From Dactylonectria macrodidyma (Eukaryota > Ascomycota > Sordariomycetes > Hypocreales > Nectriaceae), in assembly GCA_020744425.1 (NCBI GenBank), contig JAGMUV010000007.1, forward strand, positions 434,001 through 498,000: a stretch of DNA of 64,000 nucleotides, in the 5' to 3' direction. Under the pieces are notes generated by a model. The model was not told the origin of the DNA. It worked only from the letters and a program-made list of their open reading frames with translations, and made no database searches. The position numbers were made by a program, and so were the translations under genes. Of the stretch, positions 34,750 through 46,166 are shown piece after piece (position 1 is the stretch's first letter; every line of letters begins with the position of its first letter).

Positions 34750-37700
34750 CGTTGCTGATTATACACTTTCGCTATGGCTTAAGCAATATTTCCTAACGAT
34801 ATACTCCTGCAGGAGGGTGTATACGACTCATAAGAATCTCTTCTTATAGCTATCAATTCCTAGGCAAAGCCTAAAGGCTATGCATTTACTATAGGAAAGT
34901 CTTTTAAGACTTTAAATAGCCGGGTTAAAGTTGTATTTATATATGATTGAAATAAGCTTTTACTAAGCCTATTAATTGAATGGAAATACTATATATATAG
35001 CTATAGAATAGGTTATAAGTTCTTAATACTTATGAAATAATCCTTAGATAGGACTTTATAAGTCTTAAGCTATTAACTAAGCTAAGAATACGCTTAATAT
35101 AATTACTTACTAAGCGAAGACCTATTTATATACTTAGTATATTATTAGCTTAATAAGAATAATATTAGAGTTATTTTAAGTCTTATAGCCTTTAGAACTA
35201 CTCCTTAGGAAATTAGAACCTATTTTTATAATAATTCTAATACCCTTATAATTTAGTAAGATATCTATAATCAGATTATAGTAATAAGAAGAGATCTATA
35301 AGAAGGCTAAAGTAGTATATAAGTATTAGTTAACTAATTATAAAAGGAGGGCTTCTAGTACTAAGTCTAGTTAGATTCTAATAATTAGCTTATAGTAATC
35401 TTCTTTACTTATCCAAACTCTATTATATACTTTTAATATAACCCTAATATTTTATTACTAGACTATACTTATAAGATAAATAAGCATAAAATACTACTTT
35501 TTAATATAGTTAGTATTAATACTTATAAGCGCTCTTTCTATATTGCTTTTATATTTATTTCTAAAGAGATAGAAGAGGACTACTTATAAGCCTTATAAAA
35601 TCTTAAATCCTTCTATTAGTACAATCTTCCTTCTATTATCTTAATAGACTAATGCTTAGTAGTAATAAATGCTATTATAACTTAGTTCCCTTTATCTAAG
35701 GGACTGTTATATATCTAGTATATTAATAAGGCAGTCTTATAATATTACTAGCCAATCTTTCTAACTAATAGAAGCTAGAGAGAAAAGACATAGGATTAAT
35801 TTTACGCATTCTAGTACTTAATTATAGCCTTATTAATTAAAACAGTATTTTAAGAGTATCTAACTGACTTTAAGTATAAATATACTAAAAAATATATAGA
35901 AGTAGTTAGATATATTAGAATAATCTAGCTTAACCTATTTAAAGAGAGGATCGTTAAAGTATGTAAAGTCCTTATATATAAAATATATAACTGATAAGGA
36001 AATATCTCCTTTAGCTCTTACTAGATAAGACTATAAATAACATATTCATAATCTCCTGATTTTTAGCTTTATAACGGTATATATTATGCCTCAGAAAGCC
36101 TATCTTCCTTATATTATAACTACAAAAGACATCTATAATAAGAACCTTCAATAAGGTTAGAGTTCAAGCATCAGACATACGTCCAACAGTCCTAAAACTC
36201 GGGACATGTCTTACCCGGTTTTACTATGACAAATTGTCTAAATCCCCTGTTAGATTGGACATGTGACTGGATAGCAATCTCTCTATAAAGCTGGGGCTTT
36301 TCTCTAGCCAGTCCAGATGGATCATAATCATCAATACATGCATTTCTCAACCAATCACTTCAAACTGACTACCTTTCTAATCGTCTTTTCCTGCTCTTTC
36401 TGAATCTTCAATCCCTTTCCTGATTGGTCAATTCCTTGACCCACAATCGCCGAGTTCTACCAATAACCTTCCACTCCTTCCACTCCTTCCACTGCTGTAG
36501 CCTTTACAAAGTATAAGTTAATAAATACTTATACTTTAGTAATATGATTACTTTAAGGCAATTAGCTTATAGTATTATAGAAAATAGATACTAATAAATC
36601 TCTTAAGGCTAAGGAGATCCATTTATTAATAAAAGTATATATTAAAATATTTACTTTAGACTTCTTTAATACTTAGTAAGCTATAAGACTTATTATTATT
36701 AACTAATTAAAAGAACTAAAGTATATATAAGCTTCTTAGTAAGTATTAATACTATTAGATATCTTTAGAGTATTATTTAAAGTAATATAAGGCTAGGTCT
36801 TATATAAAGCCTTATGTAAAGTATAAAAATAATAGTAATTGCTTTTAAAGCTATTTAAAGCTTCTTATACTAGGGCCTTTATATCCTTATATAGACTATT
36901 ATATATTCATACTTTAAAGAAGCTTGAGGAGGAAGGGCAGGCCATTTTACTAAAGTATTTTCATCCCTATTAGTACTTAAAGTAAGATATAGCTTAACTA
37001 CAGCTAATACTAGAGCCTAGAGCAGCCTTAAGGCAGCTTAACTAAAGATATAATTAGCTAATAATAAGTATAAGGCGAGAGCTTAGTGCATTTAAAGTAA
37101 TTAAAGCCATACTATAGCTAAAAGCATAGTCTAAATATAGTAAATATTATACATTAGGTTATATAATAACTTTAAAAGCATGCTCTTTATAATATAAAGA
37201 ACTCTTCTAATTATTAGAATTAGTAATAGTAATAATAATATAAATAATTAAAGAGATAATAGTAATAATAGTAGTACTAGTAGCTATAGAGATAATAGTA
37301 GTTTAAGCAGTAGTAAGTTAAATAGAAGCAGGTTTAATAATAGCAGACTATATAATAACAGACTAGATAATAGTAGTTTAAGAATTAGCAGACTATATAG
37401 TAATAAGCTAAATATCTATAGTTTAGGAATTTATAAATTATATAATAATTAATTAAATAGTAATAGTATATATAGTAATAGAGCAAATAATAAGAATTTA
37501 AGTAATAATAATAAAGATAAGAATAGTAATATTAGTACTAAAACTTAAATACAATAACCCACAAGCTATCTATTAGAAATATATTAAAGTAAGAAAAGCT
37601 TAGTATAAAGCATAGCCTTATAATAATATTAAGACTAATTAATAGTATTAAAAAGCAATAGGTTTACTTTAATAATATAATAAAGTAAACTATAAGTAAT

Positions 37701-37978
37701 ATCTTAACTAGAAGTAGATAGACAAGTAATATAAAGTATAGAAAGGCTTTAGAAACTAGACTAAAGAGGAGATAATAGTATATTTAGATTAGAGTAAGGT
37801 AGAAGAGGATTGGGCTGAGGCTTAGGTAGTAGCTAAGATAGAAGGCAACCCTTTTTCTAATAAAAGAGGTATGCGTAAGATCTAGGAAGCGGCTGCGGCG
37901 GATTGTAAGGCATAAGAGGCTTTCTATTCAGGTAGGTAGGTAACTTGGAATTTATTACGGATTTGAACGCTGCGCGTA
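34750..37978. other. AT-saturated RIP-like transposon interior
   Basis: Extremely AT-rich (dominated by ta, at and taa words), with stop codons in all six frames and almost no CpG. This is the signature expected of heavy repeat-induced point mutation of a once-coding element. The last ~120 bp before the right arm (from about 37860) regain normal composition. The original gene content cannot be read by eye. Confidence 0.75.
36140..36510. other. Island of normal composition inside the AT-rich interior
   Basis: About 370 bp with ordinary GC content and no RIP-like skew, sharply bounded on both sides by AT-saturated sequence. It contains TATA-like ctataaag (36283-36290), CCAAT, two ggacatgt words and three ttccactcc units near 36470-36490. 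It could be a later insertion (for example a solo LTR, though no clear TG..CA ends or target duplication were found) or a segment that escaped mutation. No ORF. Confidence 0.5.
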
Positions 37979-38153
37979 GTAGCCCCTGAGAACTGCAGTT
38001 ATATGTGTAGAAGAGGGGCGCGCAAATATTAGTCAGCAGGGCGCGCAAAATTAAATGCGCGCCCGGGCGCCTCTGTATTGGGCGCCTGTAGACATATCCT
38101 GCTTACATAACGGATCTTATTTGCACCGGCCCCGGTGCAGGTATGGCTACCCC
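37979..38153. repeat. Right terminal inverted repeat, intact
   Basis: About 175 bp, starting gtagcccctgagaactgcag and ending ggctacccc. It is the uninterrupted partner of the two left segments and defines the TIR length. It contains the GC hairpin at 38122-38139 and two gcgcgc runs. Confidence 0.88.
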
Positions 38154-39126
38154 ACTTTTGGCCAGCGCTCTTCCAGGTTTGGACGGGACGGAAAGGGAAG
38201 ACTCCATAGTGAGGTTATTGTTCCAGTCTTTCAGTCCTTGATTGATTGGCTTAGAAGCCACAGTCTCTCAATGGCCGCCGGAACAAAGACCGCGTTTCGA
38301 TTCGATGTCAATGGAAGATCGCGAGGCTTTGTTTTCGTTAGGCTTCAGCTAGCTGCCAGCATTGGGCTGGTCGTACCACCTCGCTTCGAACTAAGAGTGG
38401 ACTGTTCTCAGTGTCCTGGTGTAAGCCGAGGGGCGAAATCCTGGGTGGAGCCACTGTTGATTTCCCTGGAGCTTGATTTGAGTTGCGGCATACTTACAAT
38501 ATGGACGGGTGCTGCCGTGGGCTACATTTAATGCAACGTCGATTCTCTTTTAAACCACATATCTATTATTTCTGCTGTAAAAACGCATTGAAGCAACTGG
38601 AATTCTGATGGGGTGAATGAGGTCAGTGTGGTGTGTAGTGTAAACACCAAGCTTGCTTCTGTCAATGGACATCTGAGCCATCTTGCCTGGACGCCAAACC
38701 CAGCTCCCACCTCAATTATTTGCCAATGCCCAGTCGAGCTACTCACCGCTCAGCTCATCTTCACCATCGCGCGCACAATAAACAAGAGGAGAGGGCCGAT
38801 TGCACCAGAAACCCAGTGGAGCCCAAAGGACCCACGTGACCCCGGGCGATTTGTTTGGCGCACCTCGACGCGTCGCAAAGATTCTGGGCACACACGCCCA
38901 CTTCTCCCACCTTGGCCCCAGCAACCTCTTTCACAAAAACACACCACAGTCTTGCAAAATCGCCCGCTTCTCGTCACCGCGACTCTTGATTTTCACTACT
39001 GTGGTTTCCTGCCTTCGATACAGCTTCGCAAAGCTCATTTCGCCGATTTCCGCTCTGGTTTAACCCGTTGCCCCCGGCGCAGCCGCTTTGTTTACTTTCG
39101 CCCGTCTCTAGCCAAAATCCGTTGCG
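38154..39126. other. Intergenic region between transposon and hypothetical gene
   Basis: About 970 bp of normal composition with short frames only. The second half is pyrimidine-rich and probably the promoter and leader of the gene starting at 39127. No other feature was recognised. Confidence 0.5.
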
Positions 39127-42100
39127 ATGGCAGAGGCGGATGCCCCCAAATGGGGTTTTGGGCTCCCGCCCTTGAACATGTAAGATTCTTCGCCCTCTTG
39201 GCGTGGTGTGTTGCTTGGAGAAGAATTTACTGACACTTTCTGGTATAGTAACCCCGTGGATTCGTCCTTCACCAAGTTCTTCCCGACTTGCGACTCGACC
39301 GAGAAGCCCATTTCGAATGGCGCCTACGCAGACATGTACGCTTTGTTTTGGAAGCTGGTTGTGAACCCGCGAATGCTAATAGTGTCGACAGGTCTTGGAA
39401 CGCGACTCTCGCTGTTCCTGTTTCCTATACCCGACCCCCAGCGTGGACCCGCGTCGCGATTCAACCCCAAGCCTCCACCACCCTTACTCGTCCTATTATG
39501 AAGCGCGTCGGTCTTTGTGCACGCCGATCTGCTGTGAACACACCTATCACGACTTTCGTCAGACCTTCAGCCGCTCCAGTGGTCAGAGAGGTGGAGTCCC
39601 GTTGCATTCGAAGACGACTTGCGAACTATGAGCCTACGCAGGAGGAGGCTAAGTTTGCGGGCCGACCTTCCTCGCAAGCTGAAGTTGCTGCTCAGATCAT
39701 GCAGGCCAAGGGTAAGTTTTTCGCGAACTGCTTGATCTCGCGCGTGAGCTAACCTGTGCTAGTTGTCGCCACGAATAACTTCATCGCATCTTTCTTCGCC
39801 AAACCCTTGGATGATAAGAAGCAGAGCCGAAAGGGAACCTACGTCCGATTTACCCCAGTCAAGCGATATGCTGGTTCCGACGTGGCCAAGACCGACGCCG
39901 TCGGTGGAAACACGATTAGCGTTTACCGCGAGTTGGGCCCGATCATCGACCGAGCTATCACCAAGGGCATGTCCCGGGTGGACTACACCACGGCCTCGAT
40001 TGCCGAGACTTCCTCTATTATGAACGATATCCGCCGAAATCCTCGACGATTTGTGGCCGCACACGGTGTCCCTGACCTGTCCGACATTGCTGATGCGACT
40101 GAGCCTGAGAGTCCCCACATGATCAGACCACCAACTCTCAAGGCCGAGTCGCGATCTCCTCGCAAGCGAATTGCGCGTCTCACGAGCCCCATCAAGAACG
40201 GATTCCAACGCATCACCAGCAGCATTGTCAAGCTGGTTCCTGGCTCTAGCCCCAAGGCCGAGCCCTCCCCCAGCAAATCCGATTCAACGCCATCCACTCC
40301 CCTCAAGCTGTCACCTACACCCACGAAGCTGGCCATTACACCAGCTGGTAACTCGAGTCCCTTGTCGCGATCCGCATACGTGGCCACTGAGAATGTTGAA
40401 TACTCGCCTCCCCGCGTTTTCCGCGTGCCATCCTGTACCGATTCATCCTCGCTCGCTCAAAACCTCAGCCATAGCTCTTCACCTTCTCATCAGGATATCT
40501 CTCCTGCTAAATTCTCCCGACCTGTGGCACCTACTCCCTCTCGATGGAACCGCCCCGAGCCAGCCACCCCACAGGGTTTTACCCCGATGCCCACCCAATG
40601 GACTCCTGGTCAGAACGACAGCCCTATCAAACTGTCTGCTCTTATCCCTCCCTCTACCCCTCAGGCGCCTAAGTGCACCTTCAACGCCACGACCCCTACT
40701 AATGCCGAGTTCCGCTTTGGCGAGGTGTCTGCTTTCAACTCCCCCTCTTGGATGAACTCCTCTATCGAAGCCAGTGAGCCTCGGAGAATCCAGACCACCA
40801 ACGTTGCCCGCCGCCGACAGAGTGAGCCCCTTCTCCGACAGCACTTCAAATCTCAAGCCCGACGTAGATCGTCGTCGCCTCGAAAGCCTGTGCTTCAGAA
40901 TGATGATATGTTCAGCGAGAATACTTTCTCCATCCCGCCCCTGCCTTCGGCACGCCTTACTGCTCCCCAAACCGATGTTCCTGATATTGTCACTACTGTT
41001 GATGAGGACGTCACTATGATGACCGTTGAGCCTACCAGCCTCTACACCAAGCCTCAAACTGAGGTTCAAGACGAGATCGAGAACGCGAACACCCACACCA
41101 ACCTCCAAACCCCAACCGTTGCTATCACACCTGCACAAGACACCAAGAATGCTCTTCTTCCTACTACTGAGCACGGCGTCCTGAACATCGACACGCGTCT
41201 AAACCCGGACATCTTCGGGGCTCAAGGCTCTTCTTCTCCTCCTGCGCCCGTTCAGAAACTTGCTCAGATCGCGGACGATGGGTGTGCTGGCCACGCTAAT
41301 GTCGTGGTGAAGCACGAGAATGGTAGACTTTATGTTCGGTTTAAGCTCCCGCTCGATTATGCCTACATGTTCCCCGACAGCCAAGGTTTCGACGAGTCTC
41401 GCTTTACGACCTCGCCCTCTGCGATTTCCTCATCACCTCGCATCAGTTTTGCTACCCGCCAGTCTTCTTTGAAGAGCGGGCCTTCGCTCCAGGACCAATC
41501 AGCCCTATCTCCCTTCGTTCCCAGCCAGCGTTCCGTTCAGCGCCTGCCCTCGCTCCTCGACAAGTCAGCTTTGTCTCCATTTGCCGCTCGCCAGCGATCA
41601 ACCCTGCGTCGATCTTCATTTAAGGATCAATCAATTTGCTCTCCCTTCAAACCCTCACCTTCGATTCAGAACGAGTCGGCCTGGTCTCCCTCTAGCATGC
41701 CTTCGCCCGAGAATCAGTCAGTCTGGTCTCCGTATTGGGGACGCGCTGAAAATACACCCGGCGGGTCAGCTGATTGTGATCGAACACTGGTTGTGGACTG
41801 GCCTTTAGACGGAGAGGCATCTACCCAGAAGACCCCCTCAAAGCGACGAGCCTCCATGATGAGTGCTTTGGAAAATACTCCTAGTATGATGGGCCAGGGC
41901 CTTGCTGAGCATGCAACTCCATCGGTTCAGACGCCTGCCTTTCAAACTCCCGAGCTTCCCGCCTCTACTCCTCTGTTTGCCAACCTTACTGCATCCGCGA
42001 AGCCTACGTCGCCTCTTGAGCCTACACCTACGACCGAACGTGCCCGGGCAACTCCCAGCAAGTCCCCGGTCGCAAGCACACCTACTCCTGCCGTTGCTGC

Positions 42101-43271
42101 CTCAGTTGCAAGTATCACGCCTATCCCAGCTCACGATACCATGTCATCCGGCCCCCAAACACATGGTACTCCAACCGTGGCACCAACCCCCACCAACTCG
42201 TTCACTCCCGTCAACAAGACTACACCGCGAGTCCAGGTCACTGCCCCGTCCGTTACTACCTCGGTCACGCCTGAGAACACGACGCCTGCGAAGGTCACAC
42301 CCGTTGCAAAGAGCCCTGCACCTCCCCCAAGCGCTCGACAGGAGACATTTGATGATAGCCCTGGACGTGATTACATGCGAGACTTCATCAAGCGTTCCCG
42401 CCAGGCCACTACTACTGAGACTGGTTCTCCCATCGCACCTCCGGCTAAGCGACAGCCACTGGTGGCTAAGAGCCCCAACTCCGGAAGTGCTCAAAAGAAG
42501 CGCAAGCTCGAAAAGGATGATGACAACAGCTCGCCGCTTAAGCAGCAGGAGGCTACCGAAAAGTCCAAGGAACCCAAGGAGCCAGTGGCAAAGCGCGCTC
42601 GTCGCACCATCAAGAGCACCAAGTCTACCAAGCAGAAAGCTAGCCCTACTAAAGAGATTGTGCATGACACCCCTGCTGTCCTAGAGACTGCTGCCGAACA
42701 AACTGAGGAGGCGAACGACCAAGATGAGCTCGCACATGAGGGACCAGCCACCCGACGATCAACTCGTCTGCAGACCGTGGCCAGCTTGGGGCCAAAGTCC
42801 TCGATCCCTACCGCCATCAAGCTCAACCACCGATCTGGAGCTGGCCGCGGTGGTGCCGTGCTGAACTCGACTGTCCGAAGTGAACAACAAGAGCTCACCG
42901 CGCAAACCCGCCTTAACACGAAGAAGAACAAGGGCGCTGCTGAGTATCCTGCACAAGTTCTGGCTAGAGTCGCAGAAGCTATGCAGTCGGAGGACTCGGA
43001 CAACTCTTCTGATGCTCCATCAAACTCGTCTAAGGGACGCAAGACCGTAGTTTGGAACGAGCCTCTCGAACAAGTTCCGGAGAAGCCCAAGAAAGGCAGG
43101 TCTGCCGCCAAGGCCAAGGCCACGCAGGGCAAGACAGGCATTGCGAAGCCCAAGACGACTGCGCAAACCAAGCGCACAACCAAACTTGCTGAGAACTTGG
43201 GCATGGTGAGCAATGGTACACCTGCGCGTCCGACTAGAATGACGCGATCGAGAACACGATCACAGGCTTAG
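39127..43271 (+). CDS. Large Ser/Thr/Pro-rich hypothetical protein, probably nuclear
   Basis: 1322-residue protein not recognised. Exons are 39127-39179, 39249-39335, 39392-39711 and 39763-43271 (introns 69, 56 and 51 bp). All four join in frame at GT-AG sites, and the reading frame stays open for 3.5 kb, so the gene is real. The first ~300 residues look most ordered (RRRLANYEPTQEEAKFAGRP, NNFIASFF, ISVYRELGPIIDRAITKG). The rest is low-complexity with dozens of SP/TP sites, expected targets of proline-directed kinases. Residues about 719-817 hold a five-fold degenerate repeat around QSALSPF. The C-terminus is basic, with candidate nuclear localisation signals (KKRKLEK, KRARR, RPTRMTRSRTRSQA), suggesting a chromatin or nuclear role. 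This is inference; no catalytic domain is visible. Confidence 0.8.
41458..41755 (+). repeat. Five-fold coding repeat (DQSALSPF-type)
   Basis: Within the hypothetical protein. Successive units read LQDQSALSPF, LLDKSALSPF, FKDQSICSPF, IQNESAWSPS and PENQSVWSPY, spaced about 15-22 residues. Consensus [DN]-[QKE]-S-[AIV]-[LCW]-S-P-[FSY]. The DNA of the units has diverged more than the protein motif, which suggests selection on the motif. Confidence 0.75.
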
Positions 43272-46166
43272 ATGGAAATGAGCCATGCTAGTGTATGAGT
43301 TGAGGGTGACAGTTATTAGTCACCGTATAATTGGTTGCGAAGATGGTTGTTGTGATTTGAGATTGACTTTGGTTCTGCATTTGGCCGGCGTTGAGAGGAG
43401 GAAAAGGACAGTCGAAGATGGCTGCATCAAATTGACACGAGTGTATGAAGTCGGCACATTGGCATTGCGGCAGGCGTTTGGAGTGGTTTCACGATACCAC
43501 TTGAGAACATGTTTGAGTTAATGCTGTGGAACAGCGTGTTGGATTTTACATTTCTGCGAGAGACGTCGCATTGGAGCCCGAGTGGCCATTGGTCTAGGGA
43601 AGTGAGAGAGACTTCTCCAGAGACTTCTGGGCACAGAGAGAGAGTTACATGTACAAGGGACCATGAGATAGATACCCCGTCTTTGATAGAGTTGGACTCA
43701 GGGGCGAATTCGCACATACGGTAGTCGACAGTGTCGACACACCGGGCCCTGTTTGATGAATGCAACTACTGTTTATTGACGCATGTTTTTACGAGAAAGT
43801 GATGTCTCTAACCGGTCAGACTAACATGCCAAGCACGGCTTCTATGATGTGGATGTCTATAGAATGATTCACTTCTGCATCATGCCTCATCCACAAGATG
43901 CAGACTAGCTACCTAACCCGCTTCCGAGACAACAGCCCGATGCGTTGTCTCTCGTCTCGCCCAGCCTCCCAGCCTCCCAGCCCGCTTACATGCCTCATCC
44001 ACCCATCTCAAAAAGCCACGACCCCGCGAAGGAGGCTGCAAGCTCCCGTCACTAACCACTCAAACAACCCGAACAACCACACCAAACAAGTAGTTAACCA
44101 CAGCCACAAGGATGCAAAAAATATAAAGAGGCGTCAGCATTTCCCGCCGCCCCCCGACCGCGTGCCGTGGGCAGTGCATCCGCGTCGTCTCACGAACAAA
44201 AAAAAAAAAAAAGAGGCGGCCGCTGTGCAGAAGGCCAAAAAAAAAAGGTTGCATCGGCCCGTGGGAAAGAGAAAAAAAATGCCTTTGCGCTTTCGTGGTT
44301 GCACGCGGACTCGGTGAGGCGGGGGCGGAGGTTATACCGCTTCTTGTGGTATAGGTTGCACGAAACACTCGGGAAGAGTTGGCTTCCTTTCTGCCTGCCT
44401 CTCTTGGTTTCCTCTTCCTAAGACCTTAGTTACGTAGTCTTGCGCCCCGTGCGGTTACACGGCCGGACGCCTCGTCCATGTCAAACGCCAGCTTTCCCCC
44501 TCTTTCTACCCCGAGAAACAGCCCCATCCAGACTGTGGCAACTGAAAATACAATAGCAATCCCAATACACCCTCTGTTGCGGTATGCTGTCTTGTCCTTT
44601 GAGTTTCATCTCTCAAGGCCGGAGCAAAGCCGCTGTTCGGTGGCTGGTGATCCCGGGGCTCTTCTCCGAAACGCGGTGGCGCCAACCGCCCTCCCATCGG
44701 CCGGGAGCGGGGACCTGAAACGCGGCACCGGCGGGAAAAGTGGAATTGCAAAATGGAGCCGAGACTTCTGGGCTTGGTCTGGCTGCAAGTTGTACCTACC
44801 GATGTATGATATGGTAATGCTCCGTAAATAAGTAAGTAGCCAAGTGTTAATGTGTATCGCCAGATGCATGTCGGGTTCAAAACTCCACATCTGGCTTGAT
44901 GCTGTAGCGTGCCTAGCGATCCGTACGTTGCATCTATTCCCGTCCGTACCATTTCATGCTGCCTCCCGTTCGCTTCCCCGGTTGCTTGCTTGCTTGCTTG
45001 TTTGCCCGCCTTTTTCTTTCCCTTGCCCTGTGACTCTTGTTCCCGTTTCCAGCTCCCAGCCCCACGTTTTTTCATGCAAACACCCGCCGTTGGGTGGATG
45101 GCCAGCTCATCCAATCAGCCCACATCGGTCTGCTCTGACTTACTCTTCACTCTTTGTATACTTTTATCATTCGTCAGCTACGGCGCACAGCCAATCACTC
45201 TCACCAAGTTACAAACAATCACCTCATAAGACCATTGACTCGAAACTCTTGCCATTCAGCTTGTTCTCATTTACAAGTGCCTAATTACTGGCCCTGCTCT
45301 TCCTCCTCCTCCTCGACACCGCGGCTACCCATTAAGCCGAGGCCGGAGAGCTGTGTGTCATAACAAACATACACAGCAACGTTTCCGTCCCCTCACCCTC
45401 CGCCTGTACAAACAATCCTTGCCCACACTTATTGACACAAACCACCACTATTTTCCGGCATACACGTCATGGTACAACATCCTCTGTTTGTGACAGCGTT
45501 CTTCTGGTCTTGTCATTGTTCTGTTTTGTCCAACCTGCCAGTCCGTGTCAAAGCCAATCATCTCAGAGCCTCTGCTCTGTCTGTCCCTTGTCCGTGAGGT
45601 GCGTTGCGTCGCGTTGCGCAAACAAGTCTCCTGCCCAAACGCAAACGTACCCCATCCACATTAAACAAAAAGTGTGAAAAATGAAAACTCCAGGAGCTCA
45701 ATCCAGGGTGCTCCTTGACCCTTTTTTTCCGCCTTCCAGATCTAGTACTTTTTGGATTTTCAACGCTGCAAATGGTCCTCTGTCCAACGCCCGTTTCCCC
45801 CTGATTATCTACAAGTCTAAAAAAAAAAAAAAAAAAAAAAAACAGTGATAAAACTATGTTCGTCATCTCACCCAGACGCCTTGGGTAGCAGTTTTTGCTC
45901 GGTGCCGTCGTGGCCGTAACGGGATCAACGTCCCAAAAAAAAAAGAAAAAAAAAGGAGTGACAAGAGTCGGGTATCTCTCAGATCAACGAAAAAGCAAAA
46001 TAAAAAACAAGAAACTTGAAATTCCGACCAAGCAAACCCAGGTGCTTGGGGTGTGTCGTTGTCGTTTGTGCATGTCGTGGTCGAGTCTTGTTTCGTCAAA
46101 CTCGTCATTGAATCCGCGTCGTAATAGAAATTATCGTTGGGGTTGATGTTTGCGTTCGTCGCAGCC
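43272..46166. other. Convergent intergenic region, 2.9 kb
   Basis: This lies between the 3' ends of two convergent genes. It contains several A-rich runs, including 24 A at 45819-45842, and a GCTT microsatellite at about 44983-45003. Open frames are short and show no domains. No gene was recognised. Confidence 0.55.
45819..45842. repeat. Poly-A tract
   Basis: Run of 24 A on the plus strand, beyond the 3' end of the minus-strand gene ending at 46167, with a second A-rich run at about 45935-45957. A simple-sequence tract; slippage-prone. Confidence 0.85.

Larger units (their letters stand above)
34172..38153. mobile_element. TIR-bounded DNA transposon, degenerate, RIP-like interior
   Basis: About 3.98 kb bounded by long terminal inverted repeats of about 174 bp. 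The right arm is intact (37979-38153). The left arm is split (34172-34238 and 34642-34749) by a second insertion. The outermost 66 bp of the two arms differ at one position, a G/A transition. Immediate flanks ACTCTTG (34165-34171) and ACTTTTG (38154-38160) look like a 7-8 bp target duplication with one C/T change. The interior is AT-saturated, full of stop codons in every frame, and no transposase can be read. Long TIRs plus a 7-8 bp duplication would suit a Mutator-like or hAT-type element. The superfamily is not assigned. Confidence 0.8.

Noticed and set aside
36207..36500. Solo LTR call for the island in the transposon interior
   Set aside because: TG-start and TATA-like features exist, but no convincing CA end or flanking duplication could be found, so it is left as an unexplained island.
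45819..45957. Poly-A tracts as evidence of a retroposed gene
   Set aside because: No adjacent reading frame, target duplication or processed-gene homology; simple-sequence runs are common in this convergent region.
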